Assembly: GCF_000003815.2 (NCBI RefSeq)
Contig: NC_049980.1
Coordinates: 5,281,592 to 5,337,135, forward strand
Length of the DNA: 55,544 nucleotides
Reading direction: 5' to 3'
From: Branchiostoma floridae
Lineage: Eukaryota; Chordata; Leptocardii; Amphioxiformes; Branchiostomatidae
The translations under genes and the position numbers were made by a program. Under the pieces are notes generated by a model. The model was not told where the DNA came from. It searched no databases and saw only the letters and a list, made by a program, of their open reading frames with translations. The stretch's first letter is position 1, and every line of letters starts with the position of its first letter. Below, piece by piece: positions 11,974 through 25,900 of this stretch.

Positions 11974-12511
11974 GGGACGATCCAAAACAGATCGGGAGCT
12001 CGTAAGTTGTGTTAATAATTAATAGCGCCTTACAGGGTCAACTGGAGGACACATGTCAGGTCATACATGGGAAAATATTACAAAAGAACGTATAAAGAAA
12101 ACTGGTGTATTGGGAGTAATTTAAAACATTATATCCATACAAATGTACAGCATAGCATGGTCCGAAGTGGAAAATATAGTGGTGGGAAATAGGGATAGCT
12201 ATTTGTGCAGAGAGTGAGAGAACGTTCCAACTGTACGTCTATCAATGGCACCTATGGACATTTGTCGGCGTGTTTGTATTCCTTTAATCCTTACCTCATC
12301 TGTTTATTTTTGCTGGGGACGAACCAAGAATCATCATGAGGGTGGATTCGTTTCTACATTTTCTTATGTATGATCATTCTTTGTATATCTGTGTGTATTG
12401 TGTTATATATGTGCGTGTACACCTGTCACGTTTTGTGAAAATTTCATGATAGGCGCAATTGCTAATACTGTAACTTTATAACCTGCCCTCCGATCTGTTT
12501 TGGATCGTCCC
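11974..12511. mobile_element. Inverted-repeat element with 21-bp perfect ends
   Basis: GGACGATCCAAAACAGATCG at about 11976-11995 reappears as its exact complement at about 12491-12510. The 540 bp between contain no convincing coding frame. A non-autonomous DNA transposon is the simplest reading. Confidence 0.65.
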
Positions 12512-12552
12512 TAAGTCCACACATGCCCTGCAGATCGTTGGCGGGATCGTTA

Positions 12553-12785
12553 AGTTGTCCCGAGTATGTAAATAAGTAACATTACGTATGCAAATAGTAA
12601 CCATGTCCCGAGGATAAGGTTTCTCTTAGTTTCTCCTGTAATCGTCTAATTTCTCCTGTATCATCTAGTTGTCTCCTGGTTTTCTTGGTCTTTTCTTTGT
12701 CTTCTTGATATTGACATATTTATTTCCTCAGGACAAGGTATATTTGAATACTTAACATTACTAATTTTCATACTCGGGACAACCT
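12553..12785. mobile_element. Small inverted-repeat element (MITE-like)
   Basis: AGTTGTCCCGAGTATG at 12553-12568 is mirrored as CATACTCGGGACAACCT at 12769-12785. The interior is AT-rich, with CTCCTGTAT repeats and no coding frame. It lies directly after the element ending at 12511. Confidence 0.65.
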
Positions 12786-13222
12786 AATTGGCCCCTTTAC
12801 CGTCAGCGCATTTCCACATGGTGGTGAGCTCATGAGAAGAGGCAGGGGTCAACATTCTCCATTTTCTTTGAAATTCTTGCCCAACCTTGAGATCTTTTGG
12901 TTCATAGAACGAACAGCTAGGGTCTGAGCTCTCCTATTTTGGTCAAAGTTAACCCAAACGTTCTTCAGTTTGTTGGCGAAGGGACAGATCTGAGTTGTTA
13001 TGCCCTGCGGATAAATACAGCTCAGGAAAACTGGGTCAAAGGTGAGGTTCATTTTCTTTGGTCAGCAGTGCTGGGAGATCGAGCCGAACAACCCCCTGTT
13101 TTCTTTGCACGTTTCTAAGTATTCCCTTGTAACTACTTATATTTTGTCTTGGTTCATTGCCGGCTCTTATGCTATGTTTCAATGGGAGCAAGAAACGTCA
13201 ATCCTTAACACGAATTTTAATT

Positions 13223-13945
13223 ACCTCCATGAAAAATGGAGGTATAGTTTTTGGTGTATCTGTGTTTGTGTCTGTCTGCGTGTCCGCGGATATTTGTGGT
13301 CAGCATAACTTTAAATCTCTGGATGGATTGTAATGATATTTAGTATGTGGGTAGGTGTTTGGAAGACAAAGGTCGAGGTCGAGTTTGGGCCCCCTTTGTG
13401 TGTGACCGTGGTACTGCAGCAGAACTTCGATTTGTTTTGTATCTTTTAACCTGAATATGCTATGGTCTTAATTTTTTGGTAGCAGATAGCTTTTGATGTA
13501 AGGAAGAGGGCACATAGGTTTGGTCCCCTAGCGGCTTGCTCTGGAACTGCACGGTCAATTTTGTCAAAGTATTCCAAGTAGCATAACGGAACATAGAAAA
13601 ATGGATTTCCGTGATATTTAGCATGTTGGTATGTTTGGCAGAGATGTAGATACATACTTGATGAGGAAAATCTATATTTTCAATTATAGGACTCAAATAC
13701 ATGTACTTGTAACATATGTAATTTGTGGCAGGTGGAAGATTAGCAGGTACCAATTATGCAAATGAGTCCATAATTTGCATAAATAATGTCAAAGTGTCCT
13801 AATTCATCGAAGTACATGCAGTAAATGATTGGATTGTCAACAATGTGACCCGTGTAAGTTATCTACAGGTGTACATAACCAAGCAGAAATTATGCAGATG
13901 TGTAAATCATTTGCATAATTTAGAATATTTCACGGAGGTATAAGG
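13223..13945. mobile_element. Repeat family C, long copy
   Basis: Opens with ACCTCCATGAAAAATGGAGG, which is itself a short hairpin, then 'tttttggtgtatctgtgtttgtgtctgtctgcg' and 'ggatggattgtaatgatatttagtatgtgggtaggt'. It includes several ATTATGCAAAT blocks and closes with 'ttcacggaggtataaggtctccggactct', an inverted echo of the opening. Other copies are at 6050-6900, 10793-11106 and, reversed, about 45350-45640. Confidence 0.6.
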
Positions 13946-14244
13946 TCTCCGGACTCTTGTTGCTTCAGTAATCAGAATGTCGGAATGAGTACCAAGCTTC
14001 GGTTAGGGGCGTTCCATGGGTATGCAAAATAAACAACGCTTTCTTTTTTGTATGGATTGATAAATAACTTTTGGTCGTTCTTGATATTCAATGATGATAA
14101 TATCATTTTACTGAAGAAACTGAGGCTTGATACCACCTATACACATAATACACAGCATCACCAATTTCGTAAACACAGAACAGAAAACGATTTGCCCTTT
14201 CTTACAGTTGCTAGTCTACTGTGAACTCCAATTGTCCTGAATCT

Positions 14245-14325
14245 ACCACCGAAAAGTTCTGATCCCTTTTATGTCAGCGTCCGACAAGATCACCGTCCCA
14301 CGGTCTGTGGAAGACATCAACGACA
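14245..14325 (+). repeat. Partial duplicate of the kinase gene start
   Basis: This 80-bp block matches 14396-14477: 'aagttctgatccc', then ATGTCAGCGTCCGACAAGAT, then CCGTCCCACGGTCTG and GACATCAAC. It is a local duplication of the 5' UTR end and first 17 or so codons of the CHK-kinase-like gene. Its own ATG at 14271 opens a 63-codon frame ending at 14462, which overlaps the real start at 14425 in a different frame. Confidence 0.8.
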
Positions 14326-14424
14326 TATATAGATATATATGTATGTTGACATACATCGACAATTTTCAAAAACACACTCCGACTGTCTTTCATTTTCCAC
14401 CAGAAAGCTCTGATCCCTTGAACC

Positions 14425-16692
14425 ATGTCAGCGTCCGACAAGATCGCCGTCCCACGGTCTGAGAAAGACATCAACCAACCCTGGGTCCAACAGGTCTTCA
14501 ACAAAGCCGACCCTGACGTCAGCATCGCCAATGTCAAGATCGAGGGACCCATAGGTGAAGGTCAGGGCTACATGAACACCCTAGTCGCTTTCCTGGTCAC
14601 TGGGAGCAAGAACGGTAAAGAAGACCAGCTAAGTCTTGTGGCCAAGCTGACAAATTTCAAAATGATGGACACGGTAGATTACATGACCGCGGAGGATTAT
14701 CTTCCACTGGACATTGCAGAGTCCAAGTTCTACTCCGTGGCAGTGCCGGACTTGCTGTCCGTGTTTCCCGCAACCACCAAGGTGTCTGAAGATGTCGTGC
14801 CTGTCCCAAAGTGCTACTTCGCCACGAGTGACCAGACCTCCAAGATGTCCGTACGTGTTATGGACAATCTTAAGACTCAGGGCTTCTCGATCAAACCGTT
14901 CCCGCAACCGTTGAACCTCCAGGAGATGAAGCTTGCAGTAGGAGCTCTGGCCCGGATCCACGGTCTTTCCCATCGACTGGAGCTCCAGTCTGGAGTCCCA
15001 CTACCAGATAGGTACGACTGGTTGTTGGACTTCCACCTTACCAAAGAAGAATCGTACGGAGTGTCATACAAAGAGGGGTTCAAGGGGTTCGCAGAAGCCT
15101 TCCCTGACGAGACAGATCTGTTGGCCTGTCTGGAGAACCTGAACACTGTCCCGGCGGTGAATGAGGCGGTGAAGGATCCATCGAGGGTAAAGGTGCTGAG
15201 CCATGCGGACTGCTGGAACAACAACATCATGTTCAAGGTACAGTCAAACATATACCTGTCTACTCAGCATTTCAATTGAGCTATTGCCGAAAAGGGAAAT
15301 CTTTGTTATCAATCCATGTACTGTGGTGTTGTTAAGAGCAAATGTCTGTAAGGATCAAACAATGGTGCCGGGGTAAAAATCGAATTGACTCGATATTTTG
15401 CACAGTGATAGTACTTGGCGCACAACCCCCTCAAAATAGCTTGCTTTATTTTAATAGATTAAAACTCCTTGTTCCCATAGCAATGGGCGAACAAAGTTTT
15501 CTGGCCATTTTCCCCAATTTTCGCATATAAAAAACACGGAATTCGGCATACTTTACGGCATTGTCACTTCAATGGCTCCGATGTATCCTCAAAACAAAAC
15601 AAAACAAAATATGAATAGACCAACATTTTTGCTTTTTAAAAATCGTTGAAAAACTTCCAACAGGATAAAATTTAGTTCTTGAGTAGCATCAAAACAATAA
15701 AATGTTTCAAGCTTCAAAATAACGCAATTTTTGGCCAATTTGCAATTTGCATTGCGGATTGGCTGGCAGATCCCCTATATGGTAAAACTATGTATTGTGC
15801 GTTCGTCTGGTATCTTAACCGATGATGCAATTTAATGCGGCATTTGACTTTGTCTGCCCCTCCTTAGTACGAAGAGGATAAAGCCATAGACGTAAAACTG
15901 GTGGACTGGCAGACTCCCTCCTATCTAACGCCGACCTATGACCTGGTCGTCCTCTTCATGTTCCAAAGTTGGGACATTTTCAGCAACCAGCGGGACGCCA
16001 TCTTGGAACATTACCACCAAGAGCTACAGACGACCTTGGGAGAAAACAGTGGGTGTCGCCTGTTTTTTATCAGTTTCATAAATGCTAATTTGTAAACTAA
16101 ACATTTGTCTTCAGCTCTAGAAGCATATTTCATGGCGCATCTTACAGGAAGAATGTGAATTACAATGTCATAATGTCAGGTACAAAATGGTGGTCCGAAG
16201 ACTAAATTGCCTCGTACTAAAGAGACTGGCGCTTAAGGGTCTAATGGAATGTACTGCCTAAGCTAAGTGCCTAAGTGCAGTAATAAAATCGATCATATTT
16301 CAATCCAAAATATTGAGGGGGGATACAAGCTGAGCCACGTTTGGGACGGCATTCTTGCAGCTGCAGCGCCACCTACATCAGTTATAAGTAGCGGCAAGAA
16401 GTAGCTTCCAATCATTCTACCCTTATGGTGGTGTTTGATAAACATCGAAACGTTGGAAGTGAGTACTCCCTGGTTGTGCCTAGAGAACCTTACTATATAC
16501 ATATAATTTCGTTTCCGTACAGAATCTGCAGGACTACACTTGTACACACTGGATCAGCTGAAAGCAGACTTCCGTGCTGACTGTGCGATCGGGTTGTTTG
16601 AACGGATGTTGTTTGCTTCGGTGCTACCCTCCAGTCAACAACCGGAACTACTGAGGATTGTACAGGAAGTCAAAGACTGGGGTGTGATCTAG
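14425..16692 (+). CDS. CHK / ecdysteroid-kinase-like small-molecule kinase, 3 exons
   Basis: CDS is join(14425..15237, 15868..16048, 16523..16692), 387 aa, the usual length of EcKinase/CHK-like proteins in the protein-kinase-like fold that includes choline kinases and aminoglycoside phosphotransferases. Introns are phase 0 and then phase 1. The nucleotide-loop region is GPIGEGQGYMNTL near residue 41. The catalytic loop HADCWNNN (HxDxWxxN) lies near residues 260-267, and the metal-binding LVDWQ, equivalent to DFG/DFQ, follows the first junction. The first intron separates these two motifs. The protein lacks a signal peptide and is predicted cytosolic; the substrate, possibly a sterol or other small alcohol, is unknown. 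The start at 14425 is chosen because it continues directly into the conserved N-terminus; a duplicated upstream ATG at 14271 is out of frame. Confidence 0.85.
16315..16500. repeat. Dispersed repeat family D in kinase intron 2
   Basis: Contains 'acgtttgggacggcatt', 'gcagcgccacct' and 'aaacatcgaaacgttggaag', words shared with 22000-22200 and 30170-30340 ('tttgggactgcattgttatagcagcgacacct'). The exon starting at 16523 begins about 20 bases after it. Confidence 0.5.
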
Positions 16693-17217
16693 CTGTTCGT
16701 TCTTTCCTTCAGGTTTCATTCCTGTATTACTCCAAAAGAATCAGGCACTACAGATGATTGGGACCCCAAAGCGTGTTTTTATGTTGACTATGAATTCCCT
16801 TTAATCTATCCGAACTGATATGAAAAGGATTCGAGATGAAAGCTTGTGTATTACTCGCATGGTTATGCATGAAATTTTCATGACCCGAGCGATAATTGTC
16901 GGACGTTTATGCATTTTTTTGTCCTGAGTGCCAGGAGTTTTTCCCAACTGTTTAGTCTAGTGCATTTACGCTGACCCTTAGATTAAAGGTGGGATCTCAA
17001 GTACGATCAAAAATGCTCTTGAAATAACTTTCAAATGCAGGGAAACGACTTGTGTGTTGTGGCGAAATCACTTGTGCCATGTGGTGAAACGTGCTGTGAC
17101 GAACGGACAATACAATGTGGCGAAACGACCTGTAACCCTATACGTATAAGGCTCACTTTGTAAGTTACCGCAATTAAATTACACAAGTGACAGAGAGAGA
17201 GATGGATGTTGCTGCCT
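16693..17217. other. Convergent intergenic region
   Basis: Between the stop of the kinase gene and the polyadenylation signal of the oppositely oriented monooxygenase gene. No coding frame is recognised. It must contain the 3' UTR of the kinase gene; an ATTAAA near 16983 is a possible signal. Confidence 0.4.
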
Positions 17218-17223
17218 TTATTC
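17218..17223 (-). terminator. AATAAA polyadenylation signal of the monooxygenase gene
   Basis: On the minus strand the stop TAA (17226-17224) is followed immediately by AATAAA with no spacer. If this signal is used, the 3' UTR is only about 15-30 nt long. Confidence 0.55.
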
Positions 17224-19888
17224 TTAGATGAGCTTTGATGAGAAGATTGCAAGAGCATAAGTAACGAAGACGAAGATGGTGATTGGATAATCATGATGAA
17301 TACCCACGCTGCCACCAGTTGTACGATCGATGCACTTGTCCACTGTGGGTGGACCACCTTCTGGATCCGGTAGGTGGCGCTCTCTGGTGAGCGACATCTA
17401 AAAAAGAAATAGCCAAAACAAACGCAATCTTAGTTCTCCAAGCTAAAATGATTTGAAAAGGAAACAAACTCTTTAAAGACGGTGACTTAGTTATCAATTG
17501 ATTTTATTCAATTGTCCCGAAGGATGAAGGTCAAGGTCGATTTGGTGCCCCCTGGTGTGTGTTTTTGGTAGTGAAGCAGAACTTTTGTTCTGGACAAACC
17601 GTGGCCTTGTGTAATCTCCAAGCAGATCCTACGATGGCACGTGGTGGTATCAAAACTGACCAAGGAGTGTAGTCAGCCTTCGTGAAAAATGTACACCCCT
17701 AGGCTGTCTACACTCCTTGGCCAGTTTTGATATACTCTCTTATGCCATTGTAGGATCTAATTGGAGAAAAGGGCCTTGTGGTGTAAGTACAAGCAAACCC
17801 ACGCTGGAAGAAGAAGCAAGCCCACATCGAAAACAATAGCTCCAATTTCACACTGATTGTAATACTAAAAGTGGTACACGATAGAGGCATCTTACCCAGT
17901 CCACCGTTGTGGCAGGCTGGCCCATGCATCCGGACACGTAAGTCCCTTTTAGCTGATGCTCGTTGAACTGCCGGGCAGTGGTGATGTTCCACGCCATCCC
18001 GTCAACAACGTCCACGTAACTCATATTGGCCATCTCGTGGGGACTCATGATGGATATGTTAAGGCCATCAAAGAAATTCCAGCTAGAACGGGAAAGATTA
18101 GAATCAGATAATCTATTGCCTGATTAAATCGCGCTTATAGCGGCCAGCCCAACACCCAGCTGTCCCTCTGGCCCCTTTTGGTCGTATAATATCGTCATCG
18201 AGGCTATGAGAGAATACTGATTTATTAAAGACAACTTTTTTTCCAGTCACAAAGTTGTTGAATATTGTACCATTACATCACGTCTACTATCTCACTGGGC
18301 CGAGTGTGTTGTCGACTGTTTGATTAGCTAAACACGCTCGCTTTCGGTGGTTCAACAACCTGTCGCTAATTGGTCGCCTGAAATGAAAAATCGCAATGGC
18401 GAAAATGTCGTGAATGGGCCGCAAACTTAACGCGAGCTAGTCGCCAACATCTCTACCTTTTTTATGAATCTTAATCAGTGTACATACGTTTTTGCTTCAG
18501 TGATTACACACTGCCATTTCCAATAAAGTCATCTAATTGGGGGCCTAAACTGAGGATGTGGTCCATTTTGATTGAAGTGGTCACGTATTTTACCCGTGTG
18601 CCGTACGTCAAAAGTTGCAAAGAGGGTGTAGCAATAATTTTTTCGCCATCAGCGAAACACGTACGGCACATGTATGAAGGGTCTTACTTGTCAATTCCCT
18701 CCACACCCATGAAGGAGAGAGTATTCATGGGATGTGCTGTGCTGGAGCATACGGTCATGTTCGTCCTGGGGTAGTAGTACAGAAAACTCTGACACATCTC
18801 CTCAGCCGTGGACAATCCTCCCTGGGAGAAAACACGTAACGCTAATTCACCTTTATCCGCAGGGTAACCTATATCCGCTGTGTTGCTAAACTTATCCAGG
18901 GATATCAAGTCGATGGACGGTAGTTTCAATGCAAGTTGTTCTATTTTTAAACTATTTCAGATAGAAACCATCATCTGTCGACTTGATATCCCTAAATACA
19001 TTGTTCTTAAAAAGAACGGATAAATGTTATCCTACGGATAAAGGTGAACTAACGTTAGACATACGGTGATACAAAAACAAAACATTGTTGTGCAAACTGG
19101 CAGTAGAGGCCATATGCATCCAAACAAGTATTAAGGAGAACCGTTATTACTATTGACCTGGGTTTTACCCTTATAACGGACCAAAAATATACGTTAGGAA
19201 TTTCCAAGACAGTATTTTCAGACGCTTGGAAATGACACGTCTTTTCTACTATTTGTACTGATGGGTTGTTATGTGGGAGGTTCAAAGTTCTATAAAACTA
19301 ATATGTCAATCTTAACACAACGGTTTCGCACTCACGTAAGTCACACTGTTCCTGTTACTTGAGTCGTACACGCACTCTGTCATAATGATGTCACCCTGAA
19401 AGAGACGAGACAATGTAAAGATTCTGGACGCTGTAGAATACCATTTCTTACGGCGCGGAGGCAGAGTTGTCTGGAGAGAGAGAGTGTTCCTGGTCCTGGC
19501 AACCCGTGCGTGATGGTTATGATTATGATTATGGTTTCTTAATAAGAATGACCAGCGACGAGCTCGAGGGGCGACACAATATATCTGGCACTTACGAACC
19601 ATTGGTAACGAAAATTTGGGTAATTTCCCATTCTTTGGAGAGGTGGTTAGACAAGTCCTTGGTTGGATAAATTTTGGTCTTCTCTCATAAGACTATTTCT
19701 GGAAGAGAGTTAAGGAACCGATAGTGCCCTCAAATTAGGTAACAAAGATTCCTAAATACGGCAACATTCCCAGATGCCGAGTACTCTTGTGTCTCTCTCC
19801 CCCCCCCCCCCCGTATCCACAAAACAAATATGGTTACAATCCATCAAGAGATTCTAGAGCTATGCTGATCACAAATATCCGGAAACAT

Positions 19889-19933
<45 letters not shown>

Positions 19934-22900
19934 ACACACCGACAAACCAAAACAAAACCTCCAGTTTCAATGAAGAATTGAAAGTGAAGAACATTCGAAG
20001 CTTAGTTGCCTTTACCTGATGAATGGTCACCTCCTCCTTCAGAACCCTGGTCAGCTGCAGGTTAAAGTCGTAGTTGTCGTCCCTGGCGATTTCGGGCAGT
20101 TCCACCCCGTTCCTGATGAGCCTCGTTCTCATTTTGGCGGAGAGAAGATGGCCGTGCAAAACGTCTGCGAAGACATGGATGGGCTGGCCCAATTCTTCAA
20201 GGAACTAGAACCAATCAGAAATGTCAATTAGCATCAAGAATTTAAGACCGGTACCCGTCATTTTGTATGATGTCACGGTACGGCCTCTTTTGGCAGAAAC
20301 GGTAGACCGGTCCCCTAACCCCTTATGCAATGGTCAGAATTTGAAAAGAGAGCCTGCCATGCGGGCAGTTCAAGGGCTGTTTTATGGCACTTTCGGGTGT
20401 GACCCCTATGTGGCACCGTGGGACGCCTTGGGGCTAACTGGCTATATTTAGTCCCGGCCGGGACCCGAATTTTTTTAAACTTATAAAGTCAACCCTAGAC
20501 CCGGCAACGAATTGACGCCGTGATGCGTGACCTACTCATGAAAACACCAAGAGTTTCGCTGGCTGTTGAAACCTGTTAAACGGGATTTAACTTGTTGGCA
20601 TGTTTGACCAATTGACATATCCGCAAGATCACGTGTTGATAAGATCACGTGCTCGGAAAAACTTTCGCAAGTTTACGTTCTGAAGTGAATAGTTATCAGT
20701 ATTGCTCCTGAAGAAGGCGTCAGTGGTTGTTGAAAATTGATTCGTGTATACATTTAGCATTGTACTATGATTTCTACCAGGCTGAGCACAGATGAGCTTC
20801 TATGATGAATTGGGTTTTTAAGCCTTTTCACCCTTACCGCATTCAAGCATTCTGGTTCACAGTAGGACTCCACCAGGTAGTCCGGTAGTCCGGGTGGCAC
20901 AACCAGGAGCGGGCTAAAACTTCCGCTTGTCTGCAGGATCCCGGCGTCATACTCTCTCAGCTCGGGAGTGTAGTGTATGGTGATTCCAGAATGGTCTACC
21001 ACGCCTACAATTATAACATCAAACGAAATATTATGTTACAATTTCAAAATTTATATCCGTACACAAAATAAAGCGCTTATCAACAAGATTTCGATCAGTT
21101 CGTTTTGATCTCGCAAGATGGTAAATCAGCGAATTGGAATACATATAATTCATGAAGAAAATTCAACAATTCTGTTTCAGAAGCGGGGTTCTAGCAACAT
21201 GTGATTTGGAAAGCTAAGAGATGTGATAATAAATTGATCCAAATTATGCTAATAAAGTACTTATTTGGAGATCTTGAGCAAAGGCTCCAGAAATTTATCC
21301 GTAAATGATAAATGATGCCATTTCTGTGACATATGCAAATTATGTAGAACCTCAGGCACTTGGCTCGCGAAAAAAGTTCTCATGAAGAGCTAAACCGGAA
21401 CCGAAAGTTCAATCAAATAAGCTCGTTCACGGCTCTGACAGGAATTGTGGGTACTATGTCAAAGGTGAAGGCCCCAAATTTGTAAACATATCTCGTCTCG
21501 ACCATTGTTAGGACTTGCATAACAATGTCCAAGCGTGTATGTCTCAGGCGTCTTCACTTTTGACATATTACCAACAGTTTATGTCGCCACGCATGCGTAC
21601 TCGGAACCGTGAATGTGCTTATACGCCTACATTGTACCTTCCTTCTGTTGGGGGTTATCATAGTGGAGCTGCATCATCACGTAACCTATGCCGCCATCCT
21701 CACCAATTGGGTAACCAACATGTTCCGGCATCGTGAAATTCTGTCAACAGCAACATAAAAACATTGGAGGACTGGAAAAACAGCTCAATATATTCCGTAA
21801 ACGGTTTTATTAGGTTGGAAGTCACTAAATAACGAAATTCTTACTACACAACAATTCAATAGACGTATGTCGCCTTGCTTTATAATAGAGCAATTTTGAT
21901 TGGCCAACTGCTTACAGATGCGGCCAAAACGCAAAGTTTCTACATATTAGATATTAAATGAGGTGTTAACATTGTTGTCCCAACACAATCATTTACGTTT
22001 GGGACGGCATTGTTAGCACCACATAAACAATCTCTCTCTCTATATATATATATATATAAATACTTTGCGTTTGGGACCACATATGTAAGCAGCGACACCT
22101 ATAACTGAGTGCAACGTTAACGTGAACCACTCAGAATTGCCATGAAGAAGGTGACAAACGGTCACCAAAGCTTCGGTTGTGAGGAAACTGAACCCTGAAC
22201 CTTAAGAAACTGGGCTTGAATCCTCTGAAATGCCAGTGCGAGTGATGTTGTGACCTTAGGAAAGGCACGTTACACGACTTTCCTCAATCCACCCAGGTGT
22301 AAAAATGGGTACCTGACTTAACTTCAATTGGGAAGGTAAAAGGCGGTAGAAGGAGAGGGAAGGGCTCCGCCTTCCCACACCATGCTAAAGACACCGTGGA
22401 TAACAAACACTAGGCTACTTTAGCAAAAACCTAAGTTTGTAATACTAAGGAAACGAAAAAAGTACTGGACAAATTACTTACCAGCCCACCAATAGCCCAT
22501 GCAGCAAGCATCCCGCCCATGAAGCAGTCATTCCAGTCTGTGGGCATGTTGGGGTCCGCACAGTCGTGCCCGTTGTGGTCGGGAGGGAGTCCCGTCATGT
22601 TTTGAGGTTTGTAGCAGAGGTAGAAGTCCATATGATGAACCATGCCTTCGTTTCCGGGTGTGACCTTTGGACTTATCTAAATTTTGTACAAACAATTTAC
22701 GGTTAATGTCCTGATATTTTTCACGCTGCCAAATTATTTCTTTTGCAGGAGCACCACAAACTTGAAACCTACGAAAGCCTGAAGATACAATGCGAAAGCT
22801 TCTCCAGAACATATCCGAGCGTTCTCTACATTATTTCCCAGCCATCCGCATACCAAATCCAATTTTACTTGTCGTTACACTGACTTGCGAAGTATTTGCG

Positions 22901-25900
22901 TTTGAAGCCCAGATAGGCAGGTTATTGGAAATCGCCGTGAATTTTAAAAGCCACCGAATTAAAGAAAGTTTAAAATGACTAGAATGCATAAAAAATGAAA
23001 AATTTGATGCGACGAATGATACTTGGTGCAACATAGAATGACTTGATGTAATACTTACCATTACCAGGTGGTGTTTTCTATCCAATCTGGGTAGCTCTAC
23101 TATCTGACACCAGTAGGTCGTCTGCTTTGCCGGAATGATAAACTAGGGGAAAAAGTCGAGAGATACGGTAAGCCCTTATAGTACAATACAATTGCTACAA
23201 GAGCAAAGCGTTTAACTATGATTTTCAATACCAAACCATTAGATAGAAAACGTAACTCTTATTACGTCAGTAAGTAAACGTAAAAATGATGTCAACACAG
23301 TAGCATAATGACATAGGTCAAAATCAAGATGCGTATGGTTTTCAAGATGGCGGAAACCCTCCAGAAGTACTGACACTGGCGTTTTGACCGTCCTTCTATC
23401 AGACCTTCTCCTTGCGTTATGGCGCGTTCCAGCCGTCAGATACAGTCCTGTTGCTGGAGGGATCCGAAATGCACCAGCCAATCATGTTTCCTACTGACCG
23501 TAGGCGGCGACATGATTGGTTGGTGACGGCAGGCAAACTCAAACGCAGCGAGAAGGACGGATTGGACCAGGGGCGTGTAAAAATGTGTCTGACATGGGAG
23601 GACGTTCTTATGATGCTTTGCCAACACGTACGTTAGACATGGTCAGGTCGTGCGTCAGTACGTTGTCCGGCAGAGTTGTCTCCGGTACATCAGTCCTCAG
23701 CAACATGGTACTGCGGGTACCCCTGTTGGTACCGTGGTACCTCGGTCCGGATGGTCCCGAGCCCTCGACCGGGTCTTCATCATTCCACGCCCAAACCAGA
23801 CGCACCGTGTCTTTCTATAATAAACGGAACGCCGGAAGGCATAATAATATTTATAGTCCAATGATACTACAATGTACTGTTGACGTAAGTGTTATCCATA
23901 GATATTTACTACATGATCAAACTGCATGTGACCTATTTGAAACTTCCCAGAGGAAGACGACAAACTGGTCAGGGAATCCTCGGTTTGATAAAGCACTTCG
24001 TTGTATGCAAAGAATTTTGTTATTCATTGATTTACCAACCCAATGAATAAAAACGATTCACGCTAAAATTCTTTGATCTTGAAATGTGAAACATTTTGCC
24101 GTTATATTTATGACATAGCAATTCAAAATCTGCCTGCAAAAACAAATGTACAGGAAATGCTAATAAGCTCTTTCACACTTCCCAGTACGCATGTGCAGTG
24201 ACAAGAAGTGTGGGTAATGTGTCAAAGGTGAAAGCCCCTGAGAGATAAACACAGCACGCCTGGGCATCGTCACGCAAACCTAGATAAAGTGCTGTTTACA
24301 AGTCAGGGGCTTTCACCTTTGACATATTTATTTACAGGAACGTTGATGTCGTCATACTCACGTTGATGACGCGATCTCTGACGTCACATGTCTGCAGCTT
24401 CCGTTTGAACCTGAGAACGGTGTGGGTGTCGTTCTCGTACCCAGACAGAAGCTCCCAGTCCTGGCTCTCGTCCTCAGGGGGCAGCGAGTTCTCCGTTGCA
24501 TGACGGTCCTAAAATGATAAACATGTAAAAATAATCAGTCAAGCGTCCATTTCATAATCATAAACCCTGTAATGCCACACCAAGAATTCACTTCTTGAAC
24601 ACTGAATTCTGTAAACTCCTAGCCTGGATACAGCGTGGGCAACTTCGCTATATGACATTAATGGCGCGCAACATACGAGTTCAGAAAAGCCTAGAGGAAT
24701 TTTGTTGTGACCTGTACTTGATGACTCCTATAAACTCCAGAATGTAGTGCTATTTTCCGTTTGCTGTTCATTTGACAAAGCGTAAGATGCAGAAGTTGAA
24801 CTCTTCAAAACCTGTTCTGGTTATATAATAATTGTCACGTTGTTATATAATCTTTGAAAAATTATCTACTGGAAAATAGTATTCCCTTCTGGAGTTTAGA
24901 AGGTTATCCAGTTGTTAGATATAACCCCCACCCCCACCCTTCTAGAGTTTAAAGCTTCTAACCCACTTAACTTTTTTTGTTTCATTCATTCCTGAAACTT
25001 ACAGTCAGATACGCTTGTCCATCCTTCACCCAGCCGATGACAATGTCCGATCCCGGCATGCCTCCGTTCGGGGACAGGCCCAGGCCCAGCCACCCTCTGG
25101 TTTGTACTTGAGTCTCGAACTCGATCTCGTCTTCGTCGTACGACCACAACAAGACAAACTTCTCGTCTTCGTCTAGATACTCATGATGCCTGGTCACATC
25201 TTCAGCTGCAGTTACTATAGTTGATACATTTATGATTATAATTATGATTATATTATACAGAGGTGGTAGTTTCTTCATCGTGTTTTCATGTGTCGCTGCG
25301 ACCTTCTGCGCTATACCTACGTACTGACGTATGTTTGCTATCACTAGGAAGATCACGTTATGCAAATTAGGTATAACGGAAAAAACTCAAAATGAGAGAC
25401 ACTATCAGGTTTAAACATATTAGCCTAGTATCTAAATTTTCATCGGAATCATGGTTTACAAAAACGTGGTGGCAAAATTGATTGGAAATTTACACATTTG
25501 TCAAGTAATAGCTAAAAGGTCATCTCAGACAAGGCAAACATTAACGGTGAGCAAATACAGTTTGTAGCAACAGTCTGCCACGTGATAAGGACCTCATATG
25601 AACCCATGTCATATGATTAGGGCATTTGACCTCGGTAGAGCCCTATTTGGCCTAGCGGGCGTCAGCAGAAGATGATACGTTTTTTTTGTTGTTGTTTGTC
25701 TATGAATAGTCTGGAGGTTGTACCTTAAACTGAAACATAGTCGTTTTTTTTTGCATTTCTTTAGTGGTCCCCAATACAATTTCTACCATGTCGAAGCTTT
25801 ATGCCACTCACCCTGTGGTCCTTATATTATAGATACCGCCGTTGACCGAAAAATATGTTCAGGTTCTAAATACATTTCCTGCATATTACTGATTGATATG

